This document shows, piece after piece, positions 38,501-50,345 of a stretch of DNA of 64,000 bases (position 1 is its first letter; each line of letters begins with the position of its first letter). The position numbers and the translations under genes are program-made. This DNA is from Warburgia ugandensis (Eukaryota > Streptophyta > Magnoliopsida > Canellales > Canellaceae): contig CP141137.1 of the NCBI GenBank assembly GCA_035236585.1, forward strand, positions 50,056,057 through 50,120,056, in the 5' to 3' direction. The notes below the pieces were generated by a model that saw only the letters and a list, made by a program, of their open reading frames with translations, searched no databases and had not been told where the DNA came from.

Positions 38501-39760
38501 TAGTCTGGCTGGTGAACATACTGAGGGTCCACGTGTTACCACATATCTGTCATTGTTCTTGCCATCTTTTTCTGCTATTGTTAGTGAATATGCATATGAG
38601 TGAGATTGTCAATCCTGTTGAGAAGAGGATCAAGTTAGAGAAAGTGCCAAACGAATCGATTAAAAGTAGAGGAATGATAAATCCAAGTATGCACTTCCAC
38701 TTTACCCCATTGTCGAATGCGCACTATGTATTTAGGTGAATGTGGACGCATAGAGTGCACATGACAAGGGTAAAGTGCTAAGAAACCTCTTGGATTTGTC
38801 ATTCCTTATTAAAACATGCTCGAGATAAGGATTCCCCTTCATCTGATGAAATAGCATCAGAGAAGTTGACATGATCTAGTACTTGGGTATTGAAAAAATT
38901 TATTTTCAGGTGATGAAAATAAAATTCTGGCATTTTTTGTATGTTTTATTTCCTTTTTTTTTTCTCTTGCACTGATCATGCTTCCCTGCCTTATTTTATT
39001 GCCTTTGAAGGTGAAAAGAACATTGGGCCAATTTACCCCTGCACATTGGGACAAAGATGAATGGCACCCACTGCTTGGTCCTTGGCGGTTCATCCAAGTA
39101 CTCAGCCTTTGCGTTGTGTTTTTGACCGTGGAACTAAATACCTTCTTTCTCAAGTTCTGTCTTTGGATTCCTCCTCGAAATCCTGTAATCATTTTTAGGT
39201 TAGTCTTATGGTGGCTAATTGCAATACCGACCATTCGGGAGTACAACTCATACTTACAAGACAGGTTTCACTCTCTCTCATATCATTCACTTTGGATTTC
39301 TGTGGGATAGATTTTGGAATTTTTCAATGCTTACTCCAGGGAATGTGGTTTTCCTTGTTTTCTTATTTATATTATGGATTTCAGGAAACCTGTGAAAAAA
39401 GTAGGAGCATTTTGCTGGCTTTCCCTTGCCATATGCATAGTCGAACTTCTGATCTGCATCAAATTTGGCCATAGTGAGTGAGAAGTATCATTTCTATGGT
39501 ATTTTTTTTTTTTACCATAGGATATTGGTGACTTCCTGATGCCTATGTATTGGGATCAGAGTATCAAATACCTCTCTCTTTAGGAAGTTCTTCAAAACAT
39601 TTCTCAACCGTTATAACTCTAGCTTTTTCCAGGTTTATTTCCCAATCCAATGCCTAGGTGGTTGATAATGTTCTGGGCATCTGCTGGAGTGGCCCTCGTG
39701 ATATTCCTGCTCGTTTGGTCATGGCAGCTCCATCGAATTTTGGTGAGAAAGAGGCAATGA
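29520..39760 (+). CDS. PSS1: phosphatidylserine synthase, base-exchange type (PSS1)
   Basis: ER-membrane enzyme that swaps the head group of an existing phospholipid for L-serine to make phosphatidylserine. Coding exons: 29520-29683, 33891-33956, 34061-34120, 34790-34880, 35592-35646, 35750-35829, 35954-36070, 36260-36344, 37419-37510, 39011-39264, 39385-39473, 39633-39760. They sum to 1281 nt (426 residues), close to the 425 of Arabidopsis PSS1, with every splice phase consistent. Signature stretches: [17 protein letters not shown] near the N-terminus, [87 protein letters not shown] and [13 protein letters not shown]. Several hydrophobic helices fit a multi-pass membrane protein. The start was chosen because the ATG follows a leader-intron acceptor by 20 nt and matches the family N-terminus. 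No defects seen. The 4.2-kb intron 29684-33890 holds nothing I recognise. Confidence 0.96.
34467..34502 (-). mobile_element. 36-bp RTE LINE insertion (3' tail only)
   Basis: Between perfect 15-bp direct repeats ATGCTGAGTATATAT (34452-34466 and 34503-34517) lies a 36-bp piece. Read on the minus strand it runs GCCAACCCCTAATTGAGATA and ends in a ATATGATG tail, matching the last bases of the RTE element at 9914-11188. It is an extremely 5'-truncated insertion in a PSS1 intron. Confidence 0.8.
36111..36174 (+). repeat. Au-like SINE, 5'-truncated
   Basis: TTTGTGGTCCACCTCTTCCC to CCCCGGGCTGCCCTTTAT matches the last third of the SINE. It lies in the short PSS1 intron 36071-36259. No clear target duplication. 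Confidence 0.75.
36681..36721 (+). mobile_element. 41-bp RTE LINE insertion (3' tail only)
   Basis: The 41 bp read ACCCCTGATTGGGATAAGG then TTTGATGACGACGACGAC, the RTE 3' end and tail. It is flanked by a 17-bp target duplication ATTRGTTTCTTAGGTAG at 36664-36680 and 36722-36738 (one mismatch). It lies in the PSS1 intron 36345-37418. Confidence 0.85.
38671..38805. mobile_element. small foldback MITE
   Basis: GGAATGATAAATCCAAG at 38671-38687 and the reverse complement of GGAATGACAAATCCAAG at 38789-38805 form 17-bp terminal inverted repeats with one mismatch. Inner parts also pair loosely (CACTTTACCC, TGCGCACTATG). ATTAAAA occurs just outside both ends and may be the target duplication. It lies in a PSS1 intron. 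Confidence 0.65.
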
Positions 39761-40555
39761 TTTTGCTGTTTCATGAAATTGTTTTTTGGCTTCTCACGGA
39801 CATATCATGTACATATGTATAACCTTCATGTTTTGTAAATGCTTAGCCAGTTACTTGATAAGAAGAATGTGGTCCAGCATGTAGGTTAGTGTTGTTTATC
39901 TCTTGTTAGGTAGCAAGGAATATCTTTTATAGCCTGGTTCCTCGGTAGCGAATTTAATGCTACTGCAGGACTACAACCTAGCTGATAAACCATAAGATTG
40001 ATCTCCATTTCAAACTCCAAGTATTCAATTGATTTTTTTCTCCGTGTTAAAGAATCCATATTTGTTAAATGTTTTAAACATGGTGGCACTTGAAGGAAGA
40101 ACTAAATGAAGTCATGTTATTTTTAAATAGGTCCCTTTACTCTGCACGTTTATTCCAGTCCTTGCTTGGTTTCATTCTCTCAGAACTGCATGAGTTGCTT
40201 GGTCTTTTACTGAAGAGATGAATGGTCCCAGTTAAATGCAAATTCCGGTACAAGCTGCACTGTTTTTGGGATTCTTTTCCTAGAGGCACTTGTTGTAGCA
40301 TCCTGTAGTTCGAAGTAGGCCACCTGCATTGTCCTTCATGTATGCCAAAGTAGCATCTGATTGGGACATTGGCATGCTTGGTGGAGTTTCTAGTTAATTC
40401 AGTCTGTTCTTGTTGGTTCCAAGTTTAGTTGTAGTTTTTAAGTTCTTGTGCAAGTTAGCTGATCACATTACTTAAATATATGAGATCGCATACCATTTAT
40501 GAGACCCCTGGAAGGCAAATCAAAGTTTTCCAAGGATTATGGTCTTATATGTTGC
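39761..40555. other. PSS1 3' flank
   Basis: Probable PSS1 3' UTR followed by spacer. No thioesterase exon for the minus-strand pseudogene is visible here, although its last exons would be expected in this direction. Confidence 0.5.
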
Positions 40556-40735
40556 GAAGGGGAGCCTTGGCACAACGGTAAAGTTGTCATCGTGTGACCT
40601 TGAGGTCATGGGTTCAAGGCGTGGAAACAGCCTTTTGCAAAATGCAAGGTAAGGCTGCAGACTATTAATCCTTGTGGTCTGGCCCTTTCCCAAACCCCAC
40701 ATGCAGGAGCTTCTTGCACCGGGGGCTGCCCCTTT
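40556..40735 (+). repeat. Au-like SINE, full length
   Basis: Starts GAAGGGGAGCCTTGGCACAAC, with B-box area GGTCATGGGTTCAAGGC, and ends GGGGGCTGCCCCTTT. An 18-bp target duplication (two mismatches, TATGGYCTTATMTGTTGC) is at 40538-40555 and 40736-40753. It sits just past the last recognisable exon of the thioesterase pseudogene. Confidence 0.92.
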
Positions 40736-40819
40736 TATGGCCTTATCTGTTGCATTGTAATGATAAATGCCGAATCAGATACACAACGTTATGAAAGAGT
40801 GATCCACTGTTTACCTTCA

Positions 40820-41787
40820 AGTCGGAATTCACGTACTTGGCATTGTCATCCAGCTTGATGATCTTTTCAGAGCATTCTTCTTGAATTGCATGCTTTTCAA
40901 CAAACCAAGGTGAGTTCTCGGCTCTGACTTCCTCTGGTAATTTTGTCAGATGCCTCGTCTTCTGGTTCACAATCACCCAAGTACTGTCATGATCAATTCT
41001 TTCAGATCACCATATTCCCAATTAAAGCATCAATAAGAAAAATGTAACAGGAACGTACTCAAGACTACGTGACTGGTTGCAAGAGCAAAGACATGACCGT
41101 TTCAGTGACTTCGTATTAGCCAATCTTGCAGCTTTCCTTTGTTCCTTGATGCTCGTACACAAGTGTCGATCTCCACTACTAGCCTAAATGCAAAGTGCGT
41201 GGAGTTCAAGTGAGGGAAAATTCTCAGAAGGAGCATGACAATGCAAGAAGAAATTGGGTTCTAAACTTTTTAGTGCATAATCAACGAGAACAATGATCAT
41301 GTTGGTGAGTGATGGGAGTAACCAGATTGGATAACTTTCAATCTGGACCTGCATCCTTGAAACAACCCATATGAGATTGTTTCTTATCATGCCATGGATT
41401 ACCCCGGATCCATTGCCGGTTGAGACCAGACATCCATACATGGTTCAAGGCAGTTTCCTGCGCGTTCAAATAAACGCACAGACTTGCCATGTAAGTGTCA
41501 TTACTGTGTGTATATAGGAAAATGACAGGAGAAAGCAATTAGCAAACAAAGTGACGATGACCAAAGGAGCTAGATGATTATCTGAAGAACATTGAGGACA
41601 GCCTCCAGAGTTGCAGTCTTATCAGGACCAACTTCGTATGGACGAACAACAACAGTTCGTCTCCAGCCAACACCGCCTTCAACCATGAGCCCTTGCCGAA
41701 AAGGATCGACCGTTTGCTTCTTTGTCGGAATGTTTTGACGATCCAATTGGTTTCAGGATGACTAGTTTCAGTCACAGACGTGCCGAC
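40820..41787 (-). pseudogene. acyl-ACP thioesterase (FATB-like) pseudogene, exons 2-5
   Basis: Plastid enzyme family that releases fatty acids from acyl carrier protein. On the minus strand, an exon at 41787-41582 shows VDPFRQGLMVEGG and RPYEVGPDKTATLEAVL after a frame change. 41457-41322 shows ETALNHVWMSG and, in another frame, MIRNNLIWVVSRMQVQIESY. 41183-41063 shows VVEIDT and DWLIRS followed by an in-frame TGA. 40971-40820 shows WVIVNQKTRHLTKLPEEVRA and IIKLDDNAKYVNSDLK with a good GTAAAC donor. The exon ending at 41582 is followed by AT where a GT donor is expected. The conserved catalytic C-terminal block (an NQHVNN-type motif in the family) is absent. Frameshifts, the stop and the missing end make this a dead host gene. 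The first exon is displaced to 47113-47305 by an insertion. Confidence 0.8.
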
Positions 41788-41871
41788 CTGCACAAGCGGT
41801 GGAGCATGTAGTTTAATTCAATGCAAAGCGAAGAACCTTATTGATGTGCCGTGGATTTTCTTTAAAGAGAG

Positions 41872-44800
41872 TGTGACGACCCGGGTTTTTGAAACATATT
41901 TTATAATACATTTGTTCAAAGGAAGGCCCCTTAAATGTGTAAAAAAATTTCGCAAACAATGCAGCGAAAATTCTTTTCATTTAATTCATTTTGAACAAAA
42001 CTCAAGTCTCACTGGAAGATACATAATACACATAGCCATTTCATACAAAATAAAATTTTTATTGAATACTAGGATTCGTCCAGTGATTCACTCTTACACA
42101 GCCCTTTATTAGGTTACAACCCATTGTCCAAAATTATATAATCCAAAATTCAAACCTCACCTTACATAAAAAACACTCAATATAATACACTCTCAAATAA
42201 GGAAAAATTACATATCTTCAAATTCATACTCTGATTTTCTTATTTTCTTCAAATTTTCTACTGTCTTGCTCCTAAATCTTCAAGCTTTAATCCCTTAAGT
42301 CCTTTATGGCCTTGACATTCTTTCCCTCCTTCTCTGTGCCTGAGATATTGTAAACATGAAAACATGTATAATACCTCAGCAAGCTATGCTTGGTAGGGGA
42401 TACAAAAATATACTACTTCATCAATATAAGGATACTTACCTCAGTCATTAAGCCCTCATGAGTCAGCTCATACTCATATATAGAGGATATACATTATTTA
42501 TGTAGTACATGACAAATTAATTAATATATTGAAGATTACTCAAAACTTGTTCCTTTCCCTGGCTATATTTTCACTTAGGAGAATAATACTTAGCTAATTC
42601 ACATATAGGGGTTTTCATTCTAGGAACTCATATAATAGCATATCATTATGCCATGGCATCATACTATGCCTGTAATATGTGCATCATAATACAAAATGCA
42701 TTAGGACTAATATGCTCACAGTCTCAATCCGTACAGCGCGCCCGGATAACTGTATAATTCTCCACTGATACCAACTGTGGAATAATCAATCCATGTCCTC
42801 ATGGGGTGGACCATGGCTGTTACAGTGAGGCCTTCCCATTATTGCCCCACCCAACATTTAGTCTCTCTCTGGGCATGGTATCCATCATATAAATTTTAGG
42901 AAGTGGGTGGCTAAACCCTCATAACTTCCCTAGCATAGCATCCACAGTCTCTATCTCTGTGTAAATCAAAATTCACAAGCCTCCATACTTGTATGGAAAA
43001 TACTTTGTACATATCAGACGATGTGTTTGTTTAACTAAGGCTGGAATATTTTATACACCCTATCCTTAGGGTATCCTTAGTTTTCATATCTCATCCCTAT
43101 CACCTCATTAAGTTTGATCATCATATTAGATCAAATAACATAGATTCTAAGGTTATATCATTTAGTAAATCCTCTAATTTCATCCTTTAGTTGGATTATA
43201 TATATATTTTAAATCACTTAACATAATCATTTAGTTGGATCATAGAAATTTCTTATTTGGATCATGTGTGTTAGATCACTTATTTGGATCATGATTATGC
43301 TAAGGTACTAAGCATACTCATACAATGAAGGTCTATACTATGAGACAGATAATCATGTATGTATACATATGAATCTCCAATACATCTTTGTATATCCACC
43401 TACCTCAAAGTAGTATCGGGTCTTGATTCGTATATCCTTAAGTGGTATTCCTCCACAATGCTCATCATAGTCTGTATTCATACGTCTGTCACACCATACA
43501 TCTCAAGTTATTTATCTATACTTGTATATATCCCTATAAGTGACACCCTAATTTTTCTTGAATCAAGTTTGATAAAGGGTTTGTGTTCTCTATCTATGTT
43601 CTTCTATATATACACACACTATACATACACAATATAATACTTCATTAGTATTCTTATTGTTCTTGATCATTCAAGATCCTGTGGATCTTGTTTGATCATC
43701 CTTATCTTGATTACCATTTTTATTAGGGTTAGATGATTTACTAACCTTTTATGCTCTTTATTATTATTACTCAACCATTTAATGTTTTAATGGTTGAGGG
43801 TAGTTTATTTCATTCTAAGTCTACATTGCTTCTCTTATGACAAATTGGCTAAGGCTTACTAGTTTAATGGTTGAACACAAAATGGCTACTTCAATCCTCA
43901 TGTAAGGAGGCGTTTAGACCTCACAAACGTCAATGGAAGGTGGGGAGAGAGCATGGCTCTGTTAGATAACTCCCTTAACCATTATGTCTATCATTCACTA
44001 GCTTAACCCTAACTCAACCTTTCATAAAGTTCCTATGAGCATTTAACCCTAAGTATTCTTTCTAATTGGTTTTAATTAAATCCATGAATTAAAATGCTAT
44101 TCATGGAGATTTATTATTCTCCTAAGTTGGATCAAGGAATTTATTTTCCCCTACTAACTATGGTCCTTACTATCATAAAGTCCATGTCATACATTCCATG
44201 TGAATGTCTTTTCCTTTTAATTTCATTTAATTATAATTTTAATAAAATTTTCATTACTTAAGCATCAAAGCATAAATTTAAAGAATAAATAATTAAATAA
44301 TTAAATAAGCAATCCTATAAGTAACTCAACTAAGAAATGAAAGACAATAATGTTCAATAATTCAAATAGCAATCTAACATGCTATCATGATCCAAGGGTC
44401 TTAATTGATCCATATTCATTTTTCATTTTTTTAGGGTTTAGATCTTGATCCTTCATTTTATTTTAGATCCAACCTTTTATATTGATGTAATTTAATTATT
44501 AAATCATTGATTTATCTTATCCATTGATTTGATCTTCCTTGATCTACCCGATAAAGGAGATCTTAAGTTGCTTTATAACATTTAAGGGCATAGATCTTGA
44601 TCTATCCCAAATCCTCATCATCCATTCATTAAATCTCTATGATCTTATCTCAAGATCATCATCAAAATACATCCATACTGTCCAATCATCCTGGATCATC
44701 TTGATCTAGGAGATACTATTCATTTTTAGGGATTTTAGTAACTCTTAAGATCTAGCCAATTAATTCCATTTAAGCCACTGATTTTATTTATTATGTTATA

Positions 44801-47112
44801 AAATCATCATCCAACAAGGTATTAGTGGTCTGATCATCCTAGATCTTGTAAATTAAGGATGTTAGTTACTTATCCACTTAATTATAGAAAATTTAATTAA
44901 TTAAAATTACAATTTTATAGGATCAACATATTCTAATTATCACAAGGAATCCATCAAAACTTTCTGATCTTAATTTGGATCTCAATTGAGATCGAAATTG
45001 TGATTTTAAGATTTCAGCCCGTTTTAAGGGCTGAATTTCACCTTATTGGTTGGGATCAATTTTACTGATCTAGAGACATTTAATTTATACTGTGAACATG
45101 TTTATAGGTTTTGGGACCTTCTGAACACATATAACGGTTTAGATTTCAAGTTTGGGATCATCTTGGCCATGATCCAAGATCAATGGCACGGATGGTACTA
45201 AATACATCATGTAAATGCAAATTAAAAATAAGATCTAATACGTTCAGTGGATTATTAACATAAATATGATTCCAAGAATAGTTACTGATCTAATTTTGGA
45301 TTTCAATTAAAGTCAGAATTGAGATTTTAAGATTTTAGCCCGTTTTAAGGGCTGAATTTCATCTTTACTGTTTTGGATAAATTTCTTCATATATATGAAC
45401 AAAATCTAACTGTGAACATGATCTTAAAATTTTAGTGGGTCTCTAAAGAAATCCATCGGTTCGGATTTTTTATTTAAAATTGTCTGGGCCATGATCTAAG
45501 ATCATAGGTACTGATTTTACTAAATCACATATATAATTACAAATTAAAACATGGATATGATGAATTTAGTACCTAGATAAAGTCACAAGAAATCCATAGA
45601 AGTTTCCTAATCTAAAATTAGAGTCCTATCAAGCTCTGAATTGCAAAAATAAGCTTTTCAGTTAATAAGATGGATGGCCCAGATGAGATTTGGATTATGG
45701 GTACGGGACGACCCGCGTCCATCGCCTGTTACTATTTATCGCAGGTGGCTAGACAGAGGTAACTGGCTATAGGCGAGATAGTCCGATCTGGACCGTTGGA
45801 TCGCCTGTGGCTGGATCTCCTCCACCCTTCTCATGCAATGGCCCATATTTCATATCCTGGGGTTTTTGGGACCTCAGGAAATCATCCAACGGCTCAAAAC
45901 TTGGATTTGAGCCAAAAAAGTAGGAGATCTCAACCCTTAATGCTGGATTTGTTGTTCTCGACAGATCAACGGCTGGGGAGCTCTCCAGGTGGCTGGAAGA
46001 CCTACTTTACCTATTGGAAATGGAAGAGGGGTAATAGTGCACTTACCTGGAAGAAGAGATTCTGGATCTTTGCCAAGAAAACCAGAAAATCCACTCCTGA
46101 TAAGATAGGTCACCGGAGCTTTAGTTTTCCGGTGATTTCTCCACGGATACTCCACTGATTATTGTAAACTAAAAGGGGGTTTGTAGATCTTAATATTCCC
46201 CAACTATCCAATGGTAAAGATCCTGTTTCAACGGTTGAAAATGAATTTTTAATTCAAAAACAATAACCGGGTAAAAACCCTTCTCATCGGGGACGATGCG
46301 TCTGTGGACGCGCCCGATATCCAGAAGAGGAATATTCCTCATGGTGCGTCGATGGATGCTCTAACAGGAGGACTAAAATGCAAGGAAAGGGAGGAGAAAA
46401 GAGGAAGAAGGGGAGGAATTTTGGGTTGAGATTTTGGCAGAGTCTAGGGAACTTTGTGATTGATTTTTGGAATATTTTTGGGAATTTTTCTGATGACTAT
46501 TTATAGGGTTTTTGAGTATTTTTCATCATAACACCTAATATTTATGTTTTTTCCTTTTTCCTTTTTCCTTTTTCCTTTTTAATATTTAATATTTATTTGA
46601 TTCCCACTACCACCTCCTTCTCCACTAGTTAGTGGTAGTGGTTTGACCTATGATTGCATGTGGTCTGGTCATTGGATTCCATTTTAGGTCCTTTGTGGGC
46701 CCTATGTGGGCCCTACATGTGTAAAAAGACCATTTTGCCCTTTATGTATAAAATTTTGAGTTTACCCCTACGAACTCGGAATTGAGTGTACTTAGTGACG
46801 TTGGACTCGTATTTTTTAGTACATTCCAAATTTGATGTTTTAGACCTTGGCTAGGGTAAAATTACCATTTTACCATTTTGTTCTTAAAATAGAGAAAATA
46901 AAGGTTTTTCACTCTGAATTTAGAATGCATCATGCTTTTAGTCATTCTGAAGGATTTGTGGGATATATTTTCAGTTGTGCATGTCTTTATGCCTTATTTG
47001 TACTTCTATAAGAAGTACATTTTTGCTAAGCCTAATATTCCAGCTTGATTTTTTCTTGAAATCTTCAATTTCACTATTATATTTTTATTACAAAAAAATT
47101 AGGGGTGTTACA
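41872..47112 (-). mobile_element. 5.2-kb non-coding LTR-type element (long solo LTR or LARD) fossil
   Basis: The ends are TGTGACGACC at 41872 and GGTGTTACA at 47112, that is TG...CA, inside a perfect 5-bp duplication GAGAG at 41867-41871 and 47113-47117. I find no gag or pol. In minus orientation it starts TGTAACACCCCTAATTTT, very like the element at 58527-61473, and both contain the motif ATAGCTTGCTGAGG, so they look like one family; the style fits long LTRs of plant Ty3/gypsy chromoviruses. About 44.93-45.65 kb holds degenerate direct repeats of roughly 320 bp. A TTTTTCC-type minisatellite is at about 46549-46579. Whether it is a single LTR or a whole non-coding element cannot be settled here. 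Confidence 0.75.
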
Positions 47113-47305
47113 GAGAGGGGCACATCTCAAGGGTAGCGGCTGCAGTAACTGACTCGCTTGGGCCATCAACTTTAGTTGTAGCCACCCTACTAGTATCATC
47201 AATTTTAACTGAATTCAAGTACTGTTTGTGGCTTGTTGGGTCATTTTCTCTAGGGGAAGAACGTTTGTTTTGATAGAAGAAGGCAATGGAGGAGAGTGAT
47301 GCCAC
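47113..47305 (-). pseudogene. first exon of the FATB-like pseudogene (transit-peptide region)
   Basis: From an ATG at 47305 the minus strand reads MASLSSIAFFYQNKRSSPRE and stays open to the insertion boundary. Richness in Ser, Thr and basic residues fits a plastid transit peptide. Linkage to the thioesterase exons is inferred from the shared GAGAG duplication of the LTR element between them. The N-terminus itself is not conserved enough to identify alone. Confidence 0.55.
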
Positions 47306-47330
47306 TCCTAAAGAAGGAAGAAAGGATAGG

Positions 47331-47512
47331 AAAAGGGCAGCCTTGGTGCATGAAGCTCCTGCCTATTCAGGGTCCAGGGAAGGGGCGGACCACAAGGGCC
47401 TATAGTAGACAATCTTACCTTGCATTTTGTAAGAGGCTGATTCCACGCCTTGAACCGTGACCTCAAGGTTACATGACGACAACTTTTACTATTGCGCCAT
47501 AGCTCCCCTTCT
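47331..47512 (-). repeat. Au-like SINE, full length
   Basis: Complete minus-strand copy from GGGCAGCCTTGGTGCATGAAG to TGCGCCATAGCTCCCC, just upstream of the pseudogene start. No target duplication is convincing. Confidence 0.85.
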
Positions 47513-48661
47513 CCAGACTCGGCATAGGCTTTATAGTAGTTGGACAAAGAGATATTGAAAGGAGGAGATGAGCAAGCTGGTGTTTTTATAGTAGTTGGAC
47601 GGGGCTATGAGATGCTTTCATGTGGCAGAGGGGTCAAGGGATCTTCACTGGAAAGACAAAAAAAGATGATTTTTGGTATAGAAAAAAGATGATTCACCAA
47701 GGACTGTATTGTTGAGAGAATTTGGTTCCTATAAAGAATCACAGAAAACATCGATATGTGCTTTGGACAAAGGTTTGCTTTGCATAGGCACAATGAAAAA
47801 AATGCCATGTAGCACTTATTGATTTGCATTTTCCCTTAAGCAAATGCCTTTGCACGAGATTTGCACCTTTAATCAAAAGGTTGTGAGTTCACGTCCATTA
47901 ACCTATTCAATACAAAAATAGAAAAGATTGCGGTTGACCCTAAAAGAATTGCTGTACAGACAGAGAAAGCACCTATGCCACCTCTTAAGATATAATTTAC
48001 AGCCTATTTATGTTTTTTAATGCCAAATACACACCCATCAGCACCTTGAACTCGAAACCTACTAGGTACCACAGGAGAGGCTCTTCTTATTCATTGTATT
48101 AAAAGGTATTTTCTCAATTTACTGGATAAGTCGAAATTGTTTCCCTCAATCTTACGCATTTAATTTTTGTTCTAGACTATTTGTTTCTTCTAACTCAATT
48201 TTAGAACAAATCATCAATTATCTTGTCTTAGAGGATAATCCATCCATATTTTCAAATCAATCAAGTGATCGTTTGGTCAGCTTTCTTTTCTTCTTTTCTT
48301 TGCTCTCCTGATGCTAAATAGTGATGGTATAGTCAAAGGGAATTTTGATGAGGTTAGACTAGAGATACCAAACTTGGCCAGACTGAAAATGCCTTTGTCA
48401 CTCCAAAACTTAGGCATTTCCCAACCATTTATACGGATTAGGTAGAGCCATTTTGGTGACAGTATCTTTCCCCCTTTAACCCATGTACAAGGTGGTATTA
48501 ATAGGGTCCTAAGGAGGAAGAAGGATATTGAATTTGGTCGTATACATTGAACAGATCTTGGAAAGTTTTTAGAGAAGAAACTGGAAACAGTTGAAGTAAG
48601 ACAAATTAAGTTGGAGCTTTAAATGAGAGAAGACTTGCAGAAATCTAGTGAGACAAAGATT
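47513..48661. other. intergenic DNA, nothing recognised
   Basis: No supported gene. A tRNA-like fragment near 47.85-47.90 kb (GGTTGTGAGTTCA) is too weak to call. Confidence 0.5.
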
Positions 48662-48743
48662 AAAAAAGGCAGCTATAGTGTACGAAGCTCCCACCTATGT
48701 GGTGTCTGAGGAAGGGGCAGACCACAAAAGTCTATAGTGAAAA
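48662..48743 (-). repeat. Au-like SINE, 5'-truncated
   Basis: GGCAGCTATAGTGTACGAAGC to CCACAAAAGTCTATAGTG is the 3' third of the SINE. A 7-bp duplication AAAGATT lies at 48655-48661 and 48744-48750. Confidence 0.75.
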
Positions 48744-49065
48744 AAAGATTCTAGCCATTAAATTCGAGAAACATCATTTTTTAGGCCTCTGATTTTTGTC
48801 TTCTAAATTTCGTTTGAAGGATATAAAACCAAAATGCAACAGTATATAACAACGAATCGTCCACATTTAAAGGCTCATCCAAACAACTAGATATATCATT
48901 TGGATATCGAAAACTATGAGCCTCACTTGTACTTATGTCTGCTCATTGTTTCTAGGTGAAAATATGCGGATCTGCCATATAATTGCTCTTCGGTACCAAA
49001 ACAGCACAACTACAAGAGCTCTGCACATGAAATGCATTTCTGTCTGTAGGTTAGACAGTTTTATG

Positions 49066-49244
49066 AAGGGGAGCCTTGGCGCAACGGTAAAAGTTATCGT
49101 CATGTGACCTTGAGGTCACGGGTTCAAGGCGTGGAAATAGCCTCTTGCAGAAATACAAGGTAAAACTGCCTACTATAGGACCTTGTGGTCTGCCCCTTCC
49201 CTGAACCCCCCATAAGTGGGAGCTTCGTGCACCAGGGCTGCCTT
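49066..49244 (+). repeat. Au-like SINE, full length
   Basis: One of the best-kept copies: GGGGAGCCTTGGCGCAACGG, GAGGTCACGGGTTCAAGGC, CTCTTGCAGAAATACAAGG and GGGCTGCC. A short TTTTATG repeat at 49059-49065 and 49245-49251 may be its target duplication. Confidence 0.9.
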
Positions 49245-50005
49245 TTTTATGTTTCCTGTTGTTGCCTCGCTTGCTAGTTCATTAGAAAAAGTGAAAAAAA
49301 GGACAGGAAGAAGGCACATAGCTGCATGGATTTGTTCATTTGGGTAGCACTAACAAGGACCCTTCCAATAATCTTTAATAATTTTTTAACATGCTAATAA
49401 CAATAGCTTAGGAAGTAATATATAGGTTGGCCAATCTAAAGTGGCAAATGAAACCTTTGGCGAAGTCCCCAAGATTTCTGCCCCTGTTTGGATCCGATTC
49501 GTCCACTGGTCCATGGAATTCCTTGGATTTGAACTCTATGTGATCAAGTATGGTCCGAAGGACCTTGGACCCATTGAAATTAAGCTTGTAAGACCCTTGA
49601 AACACTGAATCCATTTGGGACTAGGCCTATCCTTTGTTTAATAGCACTGAAGCCATGACCTTCTGACAGTCTATCAATTTATTGAACATTTAGCTTTTTG
49701 ACCACTGGAGAAGAAGAAGAAGAGAAAAGACTAGATTCAAAGTTAACCACCAACAAATTCCCACATCGAACTTATTAATGTAGACTGTCATTAATTAGAA
49801 ATAAATTCTAGGAGGCAAATCAAAATCACCAAAGTAATAATTATGCTTTTGCTTACAATTCCTTTTTCAGCTTAATATATCTAAATTTAAAGTGTTTTGA
49901 GGAGGTTGTTTTATGCTACAAATGGCAAATCAATTGATCAAATTAACAATCAGATCCTGTCAATGTCAAGTGAGTCATTAGTGGCTCCATCTGGTTGAGT
50001 TTAGG

Positions 50006-50345
50006 GAGCTGTTATACGGTTGATGCGCATATTTTCACTTCTAATGTAAAATTGAGAATCACTATTTCAAGTATCCAAACCGTTCATCTGGTACGGCTTT
50101 CAATCAATGAATATTATGCAAAAATTATCCCCCGCTAGCTAATTATCAGCCCTTGATTTATGGTGTTTGTTGAGGAATGTAAACCCTTACCTTTTATTTT
50201 CTGGCAATCTGTTTGTAGATGGCTCATCCATAGCATGTTCTAGCATATAGATGGTTTGGATCCAGTGAAAAGAGAGGCCTTTCTTGCACTTTAACCCGCT
50301 AATCATTTGTAAGTGAAAATATGCAGATCCACCATATAACAGCTC
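50006..50345. mobile_element. MITE with about 35-bp terminal inverted repeats (Mutator- or hAT-like)
   Basis: GAGCTGTTATACGGTTGATG...GCATATTTTCACTT at 50006-50040 is matched by the reverse complement at 50311-50345 with about five differences. A 9-bp flank GARTTTAGG (one mismatch) is at 49997-50005 and 50346-50354. No coding capacity. Similar single ends occur at about 48955-48990 and at 50406 onward, so the family has other pieces here. Confidence 0.7.

Noticed and set aside
47850-47900. tRNA-like fragment GGTTGTGAGTTCACGTCC
   Set aside because: Too diverged and no full stem set; possibly an old tRNA-derived repeat.
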